Positions 1 to 5,621 of a stretch of 11,645 nt of DNA are shown in pieces. This DNA comes from an uncultured Clostridia bacterium (lineage in GTDB: Bacteria; Bacillota; Clostridia; Christensenellales; UBA1242). Position 1 is the first letter of the stretch. Each line of letters begins with the position of its first letter. Position numbers and translations under genes: made by a program. The DNA is taken from the NCBI GenBank assembly GCA_947623795.1, contig CANQHS010000023.1, positions 1 through 11,645 of the forward strand, given 5' to 3'. The notes beneath the pieces are model-generated. The model searched no databases, was not told the origin of the DNA, and saw only the letters and a program-made list of their open reading frames with translations.

Positions 1-2
1 TG

Positions 3-599
3 CTCGTGAGCGGCGGACACACCGCAATAATTAAGGTTAAGGACTACAATCATCACGAGATTATTGGCAACACACTGGACGATGCGGTGGGCGAGTGTTT
101 CGACAAAGTTGCGCGTGTGCTAGGGCTGGGCTATCCGGGCGGACCAAAGGTGGACAAACACGCCGAAAATGGAAAGGCAAACATAGTGTTCACCAAGCCG
201 GACAATTTGGGCTATAATTTTAGTTTTTCTGGCAAAAAGACTGCTGTTATAAATTATATCCATAAGTTGCAGCAACGCGGGGAAGAATTGCCAATCGACG
301 ACATTTGCGCAAGTTTTGAAAAGTGTGCTATCGATGAGTTGACCGAAAAAACAATACGTGCTTGCAAGAATTTTAATATTGATAAAGTTGTGATTGCTGG
401 CGGAGTTTCTGCAAACAAAAAATTAAGGCGGGATTTGACATCTCTTGCCCAACAAAACAACATCAAATGCTATGTTCCTGACATGCAATATTGCACGGAC
501 AACGCCGCCATGATTGGCAGTGCGGCATACTATCAATATCTGGCGGGAATTGGCATTGCCGACCTAACCCTCGCCCCAAATCCAAGTTTAAGTTTGTAG
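3..599 (+). CDS. tsaD: TsaD, tRNA N6-threonylcarbamoyladenosine transferase, C-terminal part (5' truncated by window edge)
   Basis: TsaD transfers the threonylcarbamoyl group from threonylcarbamoyl-AMP to A37 of ANN-decoding tRNAs, working in the cytoplasm with TsaB and TsaE. The visible 198 residues begin inside the LVSGGHT motif. They continue with the family block DDAVGECFDKVARVLGL-YPGGP, then FSFSGKKTA, IAGGVSANKKLR and the C-terminal CTDNAAMIG, whose Asp is a metal ligand in this ASKHA-fold family. The N-terminal part with the HxxxH metal motif must lie left of base 1. The GTG at 6 is the Val of the motif, not a start. The stop is TAG at 597-599. No defect is visible in the part shown. 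The assignment is very secure because all C-terminal family motifs are present in order. Confidence 0.96.
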   Translation, partial: LVSGGHTAIIKVKDYNHHEIIGNTLDDAVGECFDKVARVLGLGYPGGPKVDKHAENGKANIVFTKPDNLGYNFSFSGKKTAVINYIHKLQQRGEELPIDDICASFEKCAIDELTEKTIRACKNFNIDKVVIAGGVSANKKLRRDLTSLAQQNNIKCYVPDMQYCTDNAAMIGSAAYYQYLAGIGIADLTLAPNPSLSL

Positions 600-708
600 G
601 GGCAACTCTCGTTATTGCCAATTTGCTGCATTGCATTTCGCAAATGTAGGCCTTTTGCTCGGTTGCCCCTCTCTATGAGGGACAACCAGCGAGCTGTTTT
701 TCCCTCAT
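598..708. repeat. Short inverted repeats between tsaD and the next gene
   Basis: AGGGGCAAC at 598-606 is the exact reverse complement of GTTGCCCCT at 662-670. A second pair, ATGAGGGA at 675-682 and TCCCTCAT at 701-708, flanks a small CAGC-GA-GCTG hairpin (687-696) followed by five T. The second structure could act as a weak terminator for tsaD, but the T run is short and sits inside the outer stem. No promoter for the next gene is obvious here. It may be a remnant of the same type of dispersed repeat seen elsewhere in the window. Confidence 0.4.
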
Positions 709-742
709 GACTCCTTTTCCTAATAAAAGAGGTATAATGATT

Positions 743-1438
743 ATGAAAGCTAAAATTGTCGAAAATGATAAGATTATTGATGTTGAAGTGTTCACCTATT
801 TGTGGTCGGCAAAACGTTATGATATCATCGTCTATTTTGATAGCAATTTAGGAGAACTCAAAACATATTTTTGTATGAATCCAAAAAGGCAAGGATTTAT
901 TGTTGACGCATCCACGCAAGATGATTGGATTAAATTAAATAACGATGTCGAGGGTTATAGTTGGATTTTGCCTTACATTAAACAAGAAAAGGATAGTTTT
1001 ATCATTTTAAACGGATACGACATCGACAAATGCAAGGCTTTGCAAAACAGTGTATTAATTCCAGATTGGCACGAAATTAAAACTACAAAAGATGTGGAAA
1101 GCGTTATGTGTGCAAGTTTTGGCTTTCATGATTCTTGTGTTGACACTTTGGAAAAATCTGGCGACAAAATGAAAATCGTGTTCGACAATTCTGGTTGGGG
1201 TTGCAATATCGAATTTGAGTTAATTGGAAATCCAGAAACAAATTTGGTGCAAAATTATGGTGCGGGCGGATTAAATGAATTAGATTATTATGACCTAATA
1301 TTTTGCTCGTCAATGTTTTTTGAAAATGGTTTTGTATATTGGGTTGATGATGACAAAGTTAATTCAACAAAAGACATTAAAAGTGATTATTTTTATTTTA
1401 AAGCGAACAGAGTTAGATGGAAATTGATTATTGTTTAA
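743..1438 (+). CDS. Uncharacterised protein, 231 aa
   Basis: I do not recognise this family with certainty. The protein has no signal peptide or membrane segment and is rich in aromatic and acidic residues, suggesting a small cytoplasmic mixed alpha/beta protein. Around residues 115-155 it carries FGFHDSCVDTLEKSGDKMKI followed by a Trp-Gly-Cys segment. This FHD-then-strands pattern recalls several small immunity-like or DUF proteins, but that is only a resemblance. AGAGG at 728-732 lies 10 nt before the ATG at 743 (MKAKIV) and only 4 nt before the in-frame ATG at 737 (MIMKAK). I chose 743; 737 is possible. The ATG at 707 lies upstream of the AGAGG and lacks a site of its own. The stop codon overlaps the ribosome binding site of the next gene, so the two genes are probably co-translated. 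Confidence 0.75.
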   Translation: MKAKIVENDKIIDVEVFTYLWSAKRYDIIVYFDSNLGELKTYFCMNPKRQGFIVDASTQDDWIKLNNDVEGYSWILPYIKQEKDSFIILNGYDIDKCKALQNSVLIPDWHEIKTTKDVESVMCASFGFHDSCVDTLEKSGDKMKIVFDNSGWGCNIEFELIGNPETNLVQNYGAGGLNELDYYDLIFCSSMFFENGFVYWVDDDKVNSTKDIKSDYFYFKANRVRWKLIIV

Positions 1439-1449
1439 GGAGTGAATCT

Positions 1450-1977
1450 ATGATTGAATTTAAAGGGAAGTTTGATGAAAATGTGTTTAAGAGCGTGAAC
1501 AAACGCTCGTTTAAAACAACGTCGATTGTGCTTTTGGTTTTGTGCGCCATTTTGCTTGTGTTGGGCATTGTGGGTGTAGTTTGGGGAGAGGATGCAGTTG
1601 ACCACAATTTGGGATTGGAACTCATTGCTTGGTCAGTAATTTTCTATCCGCTATTTTGCGGCATATATTTCATTATGCGGAAATTTGTTAAGCCGACATC
1701 TGCTTTGATGAGTGCAGACACCGAACAACAATTCCAATTTTTTGAAGATAGGTTTATGTGTTCGCAAACAAAGGGCGAAGAATTTAACGACTTTATGCAA
1801 GCAAAATATTCAGTTTTGTTTAGAGTGATTGAAACCAATGAACAATATTTTTTGTACCTAACACGGACGCAATGTTTTGTTATTAACAAGGCAGACATTA
1901 CATCGGGCTCGATTGACGAACTTAACGAAATTTTGCATAAGGCGATGGGCGAAAAATTCAAAAACTTGAAAAAATAA
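1450..1977 (+). CDS. YcxB-like two-helix membrane protein
   Basis: The protein is 175 aa with two hydrophobic helices, roughly residues 24-45 (SIVLLVLCAILLVLGIVGVV) and 57-76 (ELIAWSVIFYPLFCGIYFIM), giving a short outside loop and a C-terminal cytoplasmic domain. That domain, from about residue 90, has the pattern FQFFEDRF ... YSVLFRVIETNEQYFLYLTRTQCFVINK, which fits the YcxB-like C-terminal domain seen in many small Bacillota membrane proteins of unknown role. The start is fixed by AAGGAG at 1437-1442, 7 nt before the ATG. This site overlaps the TAA of the preceding gene (1436-1438), a typical translational-coupling arrangement. The longer reading from 1417 would overlap the previous gene and ignore this site. 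Function is unknown. Confidence 0.75.
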   Translation: MIEFKGKFDENVFKSVNKRSFKTTSIVLLVLCAILLVLGIVGVVWGEDAVDHNLGLELIAWSVIFYPLFCGIYFIMRKFVKPTSALMSADTEQQFQFFEDRFMCSQTKGEEFNDFMQAKYSVLFRVIETNEQYFLYLTRTQCFVINKADITSGSIDELNEILHKAMGEKFKNLKK

Positions 1978-2059
1978 ATTAAAAAAGCGAATTGGAATTT
2001 GTCGAAAAGCAATTCCTAAATTAATCTAGTGATATTATTTAACGGGGAAAATGTGCAAA

Positions 2060-2557
2060 ATGAAGAAATTGGAACAGGAAAATATTAAAAATTCAAAAAA
2101 TTATATTGACGAACACAAAAAATGTGTTAAAATGGCTTATGTTAAGTTGTTGCCATTTTTAACGAGCGAGTTTAATTTGACAAAAGCGAAAATTCAAGAT
2201 TTGGCAGTGCAGATTGACAATCATGACAACTCTAAATACGAGCCGAGCGAACTTGTGCCTTATGCAAACTATTTCTTTGGAGCGAGATCAGACGAGACAA
2301 TTGAAAATTTTAAGGTGGCGGCAATGCAGCACAAATTAAAAAACGCACATCACCCCGAGTTTTGGGATGGGAAAGATATGCCACTAAATTATATAATCGA
2401 AATGGTGTGCGATTGGTGGGCATTTAGCATCGCTAAAAACGATTTAACAAAAACTCTCGCCTGGTACGACACAAACAAACAAAAATTAAATTTGTCACAA
2501 AACACAACCGAAATTGTCGAAAAAATCCTAACAATAATCCGCACAAACTTCACTTAA
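2060..2557 (+). CDS. DUF5662-like protein (HD-like His/Asp motifs)
   Basis: This 165-aa soluble protein carries, in order, an early EHK (H19), HDNSKY (55-60), a central helix with AAMQHK (H91), NAHHPEFW (95-102) and MPLNYIIEMVCDWWAFS (107-123). This is the motif order I associate with DUF5662. The conserved His/Asp pattern looks like a helical metal-dependent phosphohydrolase-like fold, but no activity is established, so that part is inference. GGGG at 2044-2047 lies 3 nt before an ATG at 2051 (MCKMKK) and 12 nt before the ATG at 2060 (MKKLEQ). I prefer 2060 because a 3-nt spacing is very short, but 2051 remains possible. An 82-nt gap separates it from the previous gene, with no clear promoter or terminator. 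The stop lies next to a repeat cluster. Confidence 0.72.
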   Translation: MKKLEQENIKNSKNYIDEHKKCVKMAYVKLLPFLTSEFNLTKAKIQDLAVQIDNHDNSKYEPSELVPYANYFFGARSDETIENFKVAAMQHKLKNAHHPEFWDGKDMPLNYIIEMVCDWWAFSIAKNDLTKTLAWYDTNKQKLNLSQNTTEIVEKILTIIRTNFT

Positions 2558-2726
2558 ATGTCATTCTGAAAACGCACTGCCCTCATGTCATACCGACCAA
2601 GTGAGCAAAGCGAACGCGTGGAGTGTATCTCTTCAATGTCTTGCCGAGCGTAGTTGAGGCATCCCCATAAAAAGAAAAAGTAACTCACTTCGATTATGGG
2701 ATTCTTCACTTCATTCAGAATGACAT
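2558..2726. repeat. Composite repeat with 13-bp terminal inverted repeats (MITE-like)
   Basis: ATGTCATTCTGAA at 2558-2570 and its exact reverse complement at 2714-2726 bound a 169-bp block starting directly after the stop of the preceding gene. Inside are further degenerate copies of the same head-and-tail unit (TGTCAT...GA...ATCtC): forward at about 2586-2631 and 2636-2664, reverse at 2698-2726. The conceptual minus-strand translation contains VILNEVKNP, a peptide I recognise from spurious ORFs over such repeats. There is no transposase; if mobile, it would need one in trans. The mobility interpretation is inference. Confidence 0.6.
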
Positions 2727-2795
2727 AGGGGGTGCGTAAAAGTATTAATAACAACCTCTTAAAAAAAGGAAGGTGAGGATGAGAGGAAAACGCAA

Positions 2796-2837
2796 TCGGG
2801 GCCCCCATAAGAACTATGTTCGACATGGGGTTAATGG
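2796..2837. repeat. Dispersed palindromic module, copy 1 (GGGGnCCCCAT...GTTC...ATGGGG)
   Basis: The outer stem CCCCAT (2803-2808) pairs with ATGGGG (2825-2830). An inner stem GAAC/GTTC surrounds a 3-nt loop. A preceding GGGG can compete for the C run. A near-identical copy lies at 11512-11553, with only a handful of differences, and those leave both stems intact. The feature is nucleic-acid structural, not coding. Confidence 0.65.
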
Positions 2838-2880
2838 CGGTGTCCTTTCATATATGAGGAGTGAACAAGCAAAAAACGAA

Positions 2881-2897
2881 ATTTGCGTTTAGCAAAT
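2881..2897. repeat. Small hairpin ATTTGC-GTTTA-GCAAAT
   Basis: ATTTGC (2881-2886) and GCAAAT (2892-2897) form a 6-bp stem with a 5-nt loop. The 13-mer GCGTTTAGCAAAT (2885-2897) recurs at 10118-10130, just after the lipoprotein gene. This could be another small dispersed element or chance; two copies of a 13-mer in under 12 kb is suggestive only. Confidence 0.35.
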
Positions 2898-2920
2898 GAG
2901 AAAAAGCGCAGTTTGTGACG

Positions 2921-2958
2921 TTGTCATTCTGAGCGAGTGAAACGAGTCGAAGAATCTC
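2921..2958 (+). repeat. Dispersed repeat unit TGTCATTCTGAGCG...GAAGAATCTC, best-preserved copy
   Basis: This is the fullest copy of the family in the window, with head TGTCATTCTGAGCG, middle AGTGAAACGAGTC and tail GAAGAATCTC. Other copies, mostly degenerate, lie at 2586-2631 (+), 2636-2664 (+), 2698-2726 (-), 11553-11589 (-) and 11618-11645 (+). It is a common type of intergenic element in genomes of this kind; its function is not known to me. Confidence 0.65.
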
Positions 2959-2973
2959 AACCTCTTTCATATA

Positions 2974-3008
2974 ACTTTTAAAGAGTAAACTCAGTGCTCT
3001 TTAAAAGT
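2974..3008. repeat. Perfect 12-bp inverted repeat (hairpin) with 11-nt loop
   Basis: ACTTTTAAAGAG (2974-2985) is the exact reverse complement of CTCTTTAAAAGT (2997-3008). The flanking CCTCT (2961-2965) and AGAGG (3010-3014) could extend the stem after an internal loop. No T run follows, so it does not look like an intrinsic terminator. A second, smaller inverted pair, GTTTGT (3036-3041) and ACAAAC (3052-3057), follows. Confidence 0.6.
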
Positions 3009-3079
3009 AGAGGAGCAACCGAGCCCTAGGCTTACGTTTGTGAGTTTACGAACAAACTAGCAGGTGAGAGTTGCGACGA

Positions 3080-3120
3080 GCTCCCATGGTGTAGTGGATA
3101 ACACAATGGTCTTCGGAACC
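3080..3120 (+). pseudogene. tRNA-Arg fragment: 5' half up to the 3' side of the anticodon stem
   Basis: These 41 nt match the 5' half of the intact tRNA-Arg gene downstream (3266-3306) with a single difference. Acceptor strand (GCTCCCA), D arm and anticodon loop are present, and the match breaks three bases into the 3' strand of the anticodon stem, after GGAACC. No T arm or 3' acceptor strand follows. The single difference (C for T in the acceptor strand) would give a perfect Watson-Crick pair with the 3' strand TGGGAGC, where the intact gene has a U-G pair. The fragment therefore looks like the left-over of a functional copy, not of a decayed one. Confidence 0.8.
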
Positions 3121-3244
3121 TGCTCGCCTTTGCAAGTTAATATCTCGCCGAGCAAAAGTATTTGCCCTTGCTCGATTGGCACTTGCAGGCTGCGCTCCCC
3201 ACTGCGGCATTCGCCTTGCGGGGTCCCCTTTGCTCAATGGTTCC
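3115..3244. repeat. Structured GC-richer insert between tRNA fragment and intact tRNA
   Basis: GGAACC (3115-3120) and GGTTCC (3239-3244) bound a segment that replaces the missing 3' half of the tRNA copy. Its right end, CTCAATGGTTCC (3233-3244), is the exact reverse complement of 3301-3312 in the intact tRNA. It holds the palindrome CGGGGTCCCC (3219-3228), also found in the palindromic module at 11513-11522. Reading frames across it on both strands look random and cross the tRNA copy, so I see no gene. Confidence 0.45.
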
Positions 3245-3265
3245 TAAAATAACTTAATAAATTAT

Positions 3266-3340
3266 GCTCTCATGGTGTAGTGGATAACACAATGGTCTTC
3301 GGAACCATTGAGGAGGGTTCGAGTCCTTCTGGGAGCGCCA
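3266..3340 (+). tRNA. tRNA-Arg (anticodon UCG), CCA encoded
   Basis: The cloverleaf closes fully. Acceptor GCTCTCA (3266-3272) pairs with TGGGAGC (3330-3336) with one U-G pair. The D stem is GTGT/ACAC around AGTGGATA. The anticodon stem is ATGGT/ACCAT with loop CTTCGGA, which puts UCG at 3299-3301. A short variable loop and a T arm with GTTCGAGTC follow, then discriminator G and CCA at 3338-3340. The A in the D loop (position 20 in GGA) and C at the middle of the anticodon fit arginine identity. The tRNA would read CGA and, if U34 is unmodified, possibly other CGN codons. A terminator follows within 12 nt. Confidence 0.95.
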
Positions 3341-3351
3341 AAATTTATTTT

Positions 3352-3379
3352 AAAAAATAGCGAATTGGCGATTTTTTTT
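3352..3379 (+). terminator. Intrinsic terminator after tRNA-Arg
   Basis: AAAAAAT (3352-3358) pairs with ATTTTTT (3371-3377), then one A/G mismatch, then GC/GC, closing a GAATTG loop; eight T end the structure. It shares AAAAAATAGCG with the perfect terminator at 10200-10227, so this seems to be a common terminator style in the genome. Confidence 0.7.
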
Positions 3380-3404
3380 GTTGCGGAAATGGGCTGTTTA
3401 GTGT

Positions 3405-3433
3405 TTGACTAAAAAAAATTTTTATGTTATATT
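3405..3433 (+). promoter_or_regulatory. Sigma-A type promoter of the ABC operon
   Basis: The -35 box TTGACT (3405-3410), a 17-nt spacer that is A/T only in its first half, and the -10 box TATATT (3428-3433) give five of six matches in each box. Transcription would begin near 3440, leaving a leader of only about 10 nt that is almost entirely ribosome binding site (AGGGGA at 3441-3446). Confidence 0.8.
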
Positions 3434-3449
3434 CACAAAAAGGGGAAAT

Positions 3450-5621
3450 ATGAATTTTTTAGTGCTAGCTGTTTCAATTATCTTGTTTTCGTTGATTTTT
3501 TTCATATTTTTCTTGTTTTTTAAGAAAAAATTGCCAATTGTTTATAAAATTGCTTCAATTTTGATTGCGGTTTTATTTTTTGTTTGGTTTTTGCTCTCGG
3601 GCGGAAGTTTGCTTGAAAATGCGCTTTTGCAATATAGCAATCCGTTTGAAAACAAATTTTTGTGTGTTGCCACAGCCATCGCTTGCTGGCTAACCTTCAT
3701 AAACACAGTGCTTTTAACAATTTATCCGCTTTTTAAATATAATGTGCTCAAAAATTTGGCTAAAACTTTTTCGCTTTTAACATCAATTTGGAGCATCGCG
3801 TTTTTAAATCAGCTTACATTTAATTTCACAGGCACAACAAGCTTTAATTTAACAAGTGCATTAATTTCAGTTTTTGTTGGATTGTTGTTTGCTTATTCGC
3901 TACATTTGTGCATAACAAATCGCGGCTTTTATATTCCAAAAAGTGAGCTAAAAGAATTCTTTGTTGGGCTTATAATTGTTTTTGTTTTCAGCATTCCGCC
4001 ATACATGCCAAAACTTATGTTTGGCAACGTTGGAATAAATTTAGCAAAAGAGCTATTAATTTTCCATAGAATATACATCTATTTGTCGTTCATATTTTTG
4101 TTTGGGCTATATTTCTTGCTTAAAACTAAAGAGGCAAATTATTGCCGCATGGTGCTGCTCTATATTTCGCTTGTAACGCTAATTAGTTATTGCAGAAATT
4201 ATGATTTTTCAATCTTTGCAACACCAACAAATTGGCCGCTGCACCTTTGCAACACCGCAATGTTCATAATTCCGCTTTGCTTGCTATTCAAGTGGGAAAA
4301 ATTGTTTTATTTCACATTTTTCATCAACGTTGTTGGCGCATTTTTTGCCATGCTCATGCCAAACTATAGCGCGGGCCTTTCCGCAGTTTCAAGCCAAGTT
4401 GTTGCCTTTTGGATAAATCACATTATGGCTTTTATTATGCCAGTTTTGATTGTGCTCTTAAAAGTCTATCCGCGCCCAAAGCTCAAACATTTCATCTATT
4501 CCATGATCGCGTTTGCCGTGTATTTTGGATTGGTGCTATTTATAAATGCTTGGTTTAGCAACTTTAAAGCAGATGTGGATTTCTTCTTTTTGAATTCAGA
4601 CTTCATTGTGGCAAAACTGGGCACATGGGCGGAGAACACGCGAAACATCGTTTGGTCATTTAAGATAAAAGGCCTAACTTTCACATTCTATCCGCTATAC
4701 CAATTCTTGTTCTTCTTGGTCTATATTCTGCTTGGCTTGGCGATGTGGTTTTTGTATGTATGGATTTTTAACATTGAAGATTTTTATGCAACTTTAAAAG
4801 AAAAAAACAGAAAGATAAAATTGGACGAACTAATTTTGAAAGAAAAATATAATAAAAAAGAGGTGAACGAGTGTATGAATAAAAATTCTTGCGGAAAGTT
4901 GGTTTTGAAAGATGTTAGCAAACGCTATGGCAACAACAAAACTTTTGCGGTTGAAAACATCAGTTTTGAAGTTAAAGAGGGCGAAATCTTAGGCTTTTTG
5001 GGCCCAAACGGTGCGGGGAAAAGCACAATTATTAAATGCGTGGTCGGGATTCAGCCGGCAACCTCGGGCGACATCGAAATTAATGGCTACGACATTGAAA
5101 AACAACCCGTTAAAGCCAAGATGCAGTTTGGCTTTGTTCCCGACCATTACGCACTTTATGAGAACTTAACTGGGCGGGAATATGTTAACTATATTGCCGA
5201 CCTTTATGGCGTTAGCATTGAGGATAGAAACGAGCGATTGTTTAAGCTCATTAAAAATTTAAACATGCAAGATTCGTTCGACAATCAGATTAAGACATAC
5301 AGCCACGGCATGAAGCAAAAAATTGCAATCATGTCCGCGCTCGTCCACAACCCAAAATTGTGGATTTTGGATGAACCGCTAACCGGGCTCGACCCAATTT
5401 CGATTTATCAGGTTAAAGAGTGTATGCGAAACCACGCAAAAGATGGCAATATCGTCTTCTTTTCCAGCCACATCATCGACATTGTGGAAAAGCTTTGCAC
5501 CCGCATAATAATTTTGAACAACCACAAAATTGAAGCGGACATAACAATAGACAAATTACGCAAAAAAGGAGTGAGCCTAGAGGAATTCTATTTGAAGACT
5601 ATCGGGCAAAAATTGGAATAA
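3450..5621 (+). CDS. Polytopic membrane domain fused to ABC transporter ATP-binding domain (723 aa)
   Basis: Residues 1 to about 455 form roughly 12-13 membrane helices. The stretch with PLHLCNTAMFIIPLCLLF and WINHIMAFIMPVLIVL resembles the YwaF/TIGR02206 type of integral membrane protein (moderate certainty). After a charged linker (about 456-475) comes a complete ABC ATPase of normal stand-alone length (476-723). It has Walker A GPNGAGKST (518-526), a degenerate signature YSHGMKQK (617-624) as in ABC-2 export-type ATPases, Walker B LWILDEP (637-643), D-loop GLDP (646-649) and H-loop His674. The usual Q-loop Gln position is FVPDH. It would hydrolyse ATP to drive the permease encoded next, with which it overlaps by one base (TAATG). 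The start follows AGGGGA at 3441-3446; the TTG at 3405 is part of the -35 box. An internal ribosome binding site and a nearby out-of-frame TAATAA suggest that the ATPase is, or was, a separate gene. Confidence 0.88.
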   Translation: MNFLVLAVSIILFSLIFFIFFLFFKKKLPIVYKIASILIAVLFFVWFLLSGGSLLENALLQYSNPFENKFLCVATAIACWLTFINTVLLTIYPLFKYNVLKNLAKTFSLLTSIWSIAFLNQLTFNFTGTTSFNLTSALISVFVGLLFAYSLHLCITNRGFYIPKSELKEFFVGLIIVFVFSIPPYMPKLMFGNVGINLAKELLIFHRIYIYLSFIFLFGLYFLLKTKEANYCRMVLLYISLVTLISYCRNYDFSIFATPTNWPLHLCNTAMFIIPLCLLFKWEKLFYFTFFINVVGAFFAMLMPNYSAGLSAVSSQVVAFWINHIMAFIMPVLIVLLKVYPRPKLKHFIYSMIAFAVYFGLVLFINAWFSNFKADVDFFFLNSDFIVAKLGTWAENTRNIVWSFKIKGLTFTFYPLYQFLFFLVYILLGLAMWFLYVWIFNIEDFYATLKEKNRKIKLDELILKEKYNKKEVNECMNKNSCGKLVLKDVSKRYGNNKTFAVENISFEVKEGEILGFLGPNGAGKSTIIKCVVGIQPATSGDIEINGYDIEKQPVKAKMQFGFVPDHYALYENLTGREYVNYIADLYGVSIEDRNERLFKLIKNLNMQDSFDNQIKTYSHGMKQKIAIMSALVHNPKLWILDEPLTGLDPISIYQVKECMRNHAKDGNIVFFSSHIIDIVEKLCTRIIILNNHKIEADITIDKLRKKGVSLEEFYLKTIGQKLE
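4860..4877 (+). promoter_or_regulatory. Strong internal ribosome binding site and ATG for a stand-alone ABC ATPase
   Basis: GAGGTGA (4860-4866) is fully complementary to the standard 16S anti-Shine-Dalgarno and lies 8 nt before an in-frame ATG (4875-4877). Starting there gives a 248-aa protein, the normal length of a single ABC ATPase subunit. Tandem stops TAATAA at 4850-4855, in the -1 frame relative to the long ORF, stand exactly where an upstream gene would be expected to end. Confidence 0.6.

Noticed and set aside
6..8. GTG as a start codon for tsaD
   Set aside because: It encodes the Val of the conserved LVSGGHT motif; the gene continues beyond the left edge.
707..742. Upstream ATG at 707 as the start of the 231-aa protein
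   Set aside because: The ATG lies upstream of the AGAGG site and inside an inverted repeat; 743 (or 737) follows the site.
2033..2038. TATTAT as a -10 box for the DUF5662-like gene
   Set aside because: No -35 box at acceptable spacing; the resulting leader would be extremely short.
2554..2826. Minus-strand reading frame of 90 codons
   Set aside because: It is a translation through the composite repeat, including the VILNEVKNP peptide typical of spurious ORFs over this repeat, and has no credible ribosome binding site.
3046..3252. Overlapping reading frames on both strands across the tRNA fragment
   Set aside because: They cross a tRNA gene copy and palindromic repeats, have arginine-rich or random composition, and resemble no protein.
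3229..3260. Promoter directly upstream of tRNA-Arg
   Set aside because: TTGCTC and TAATAA-like boxes exist but spacing is about 19 nt and matches are poor; not strong enough to call.
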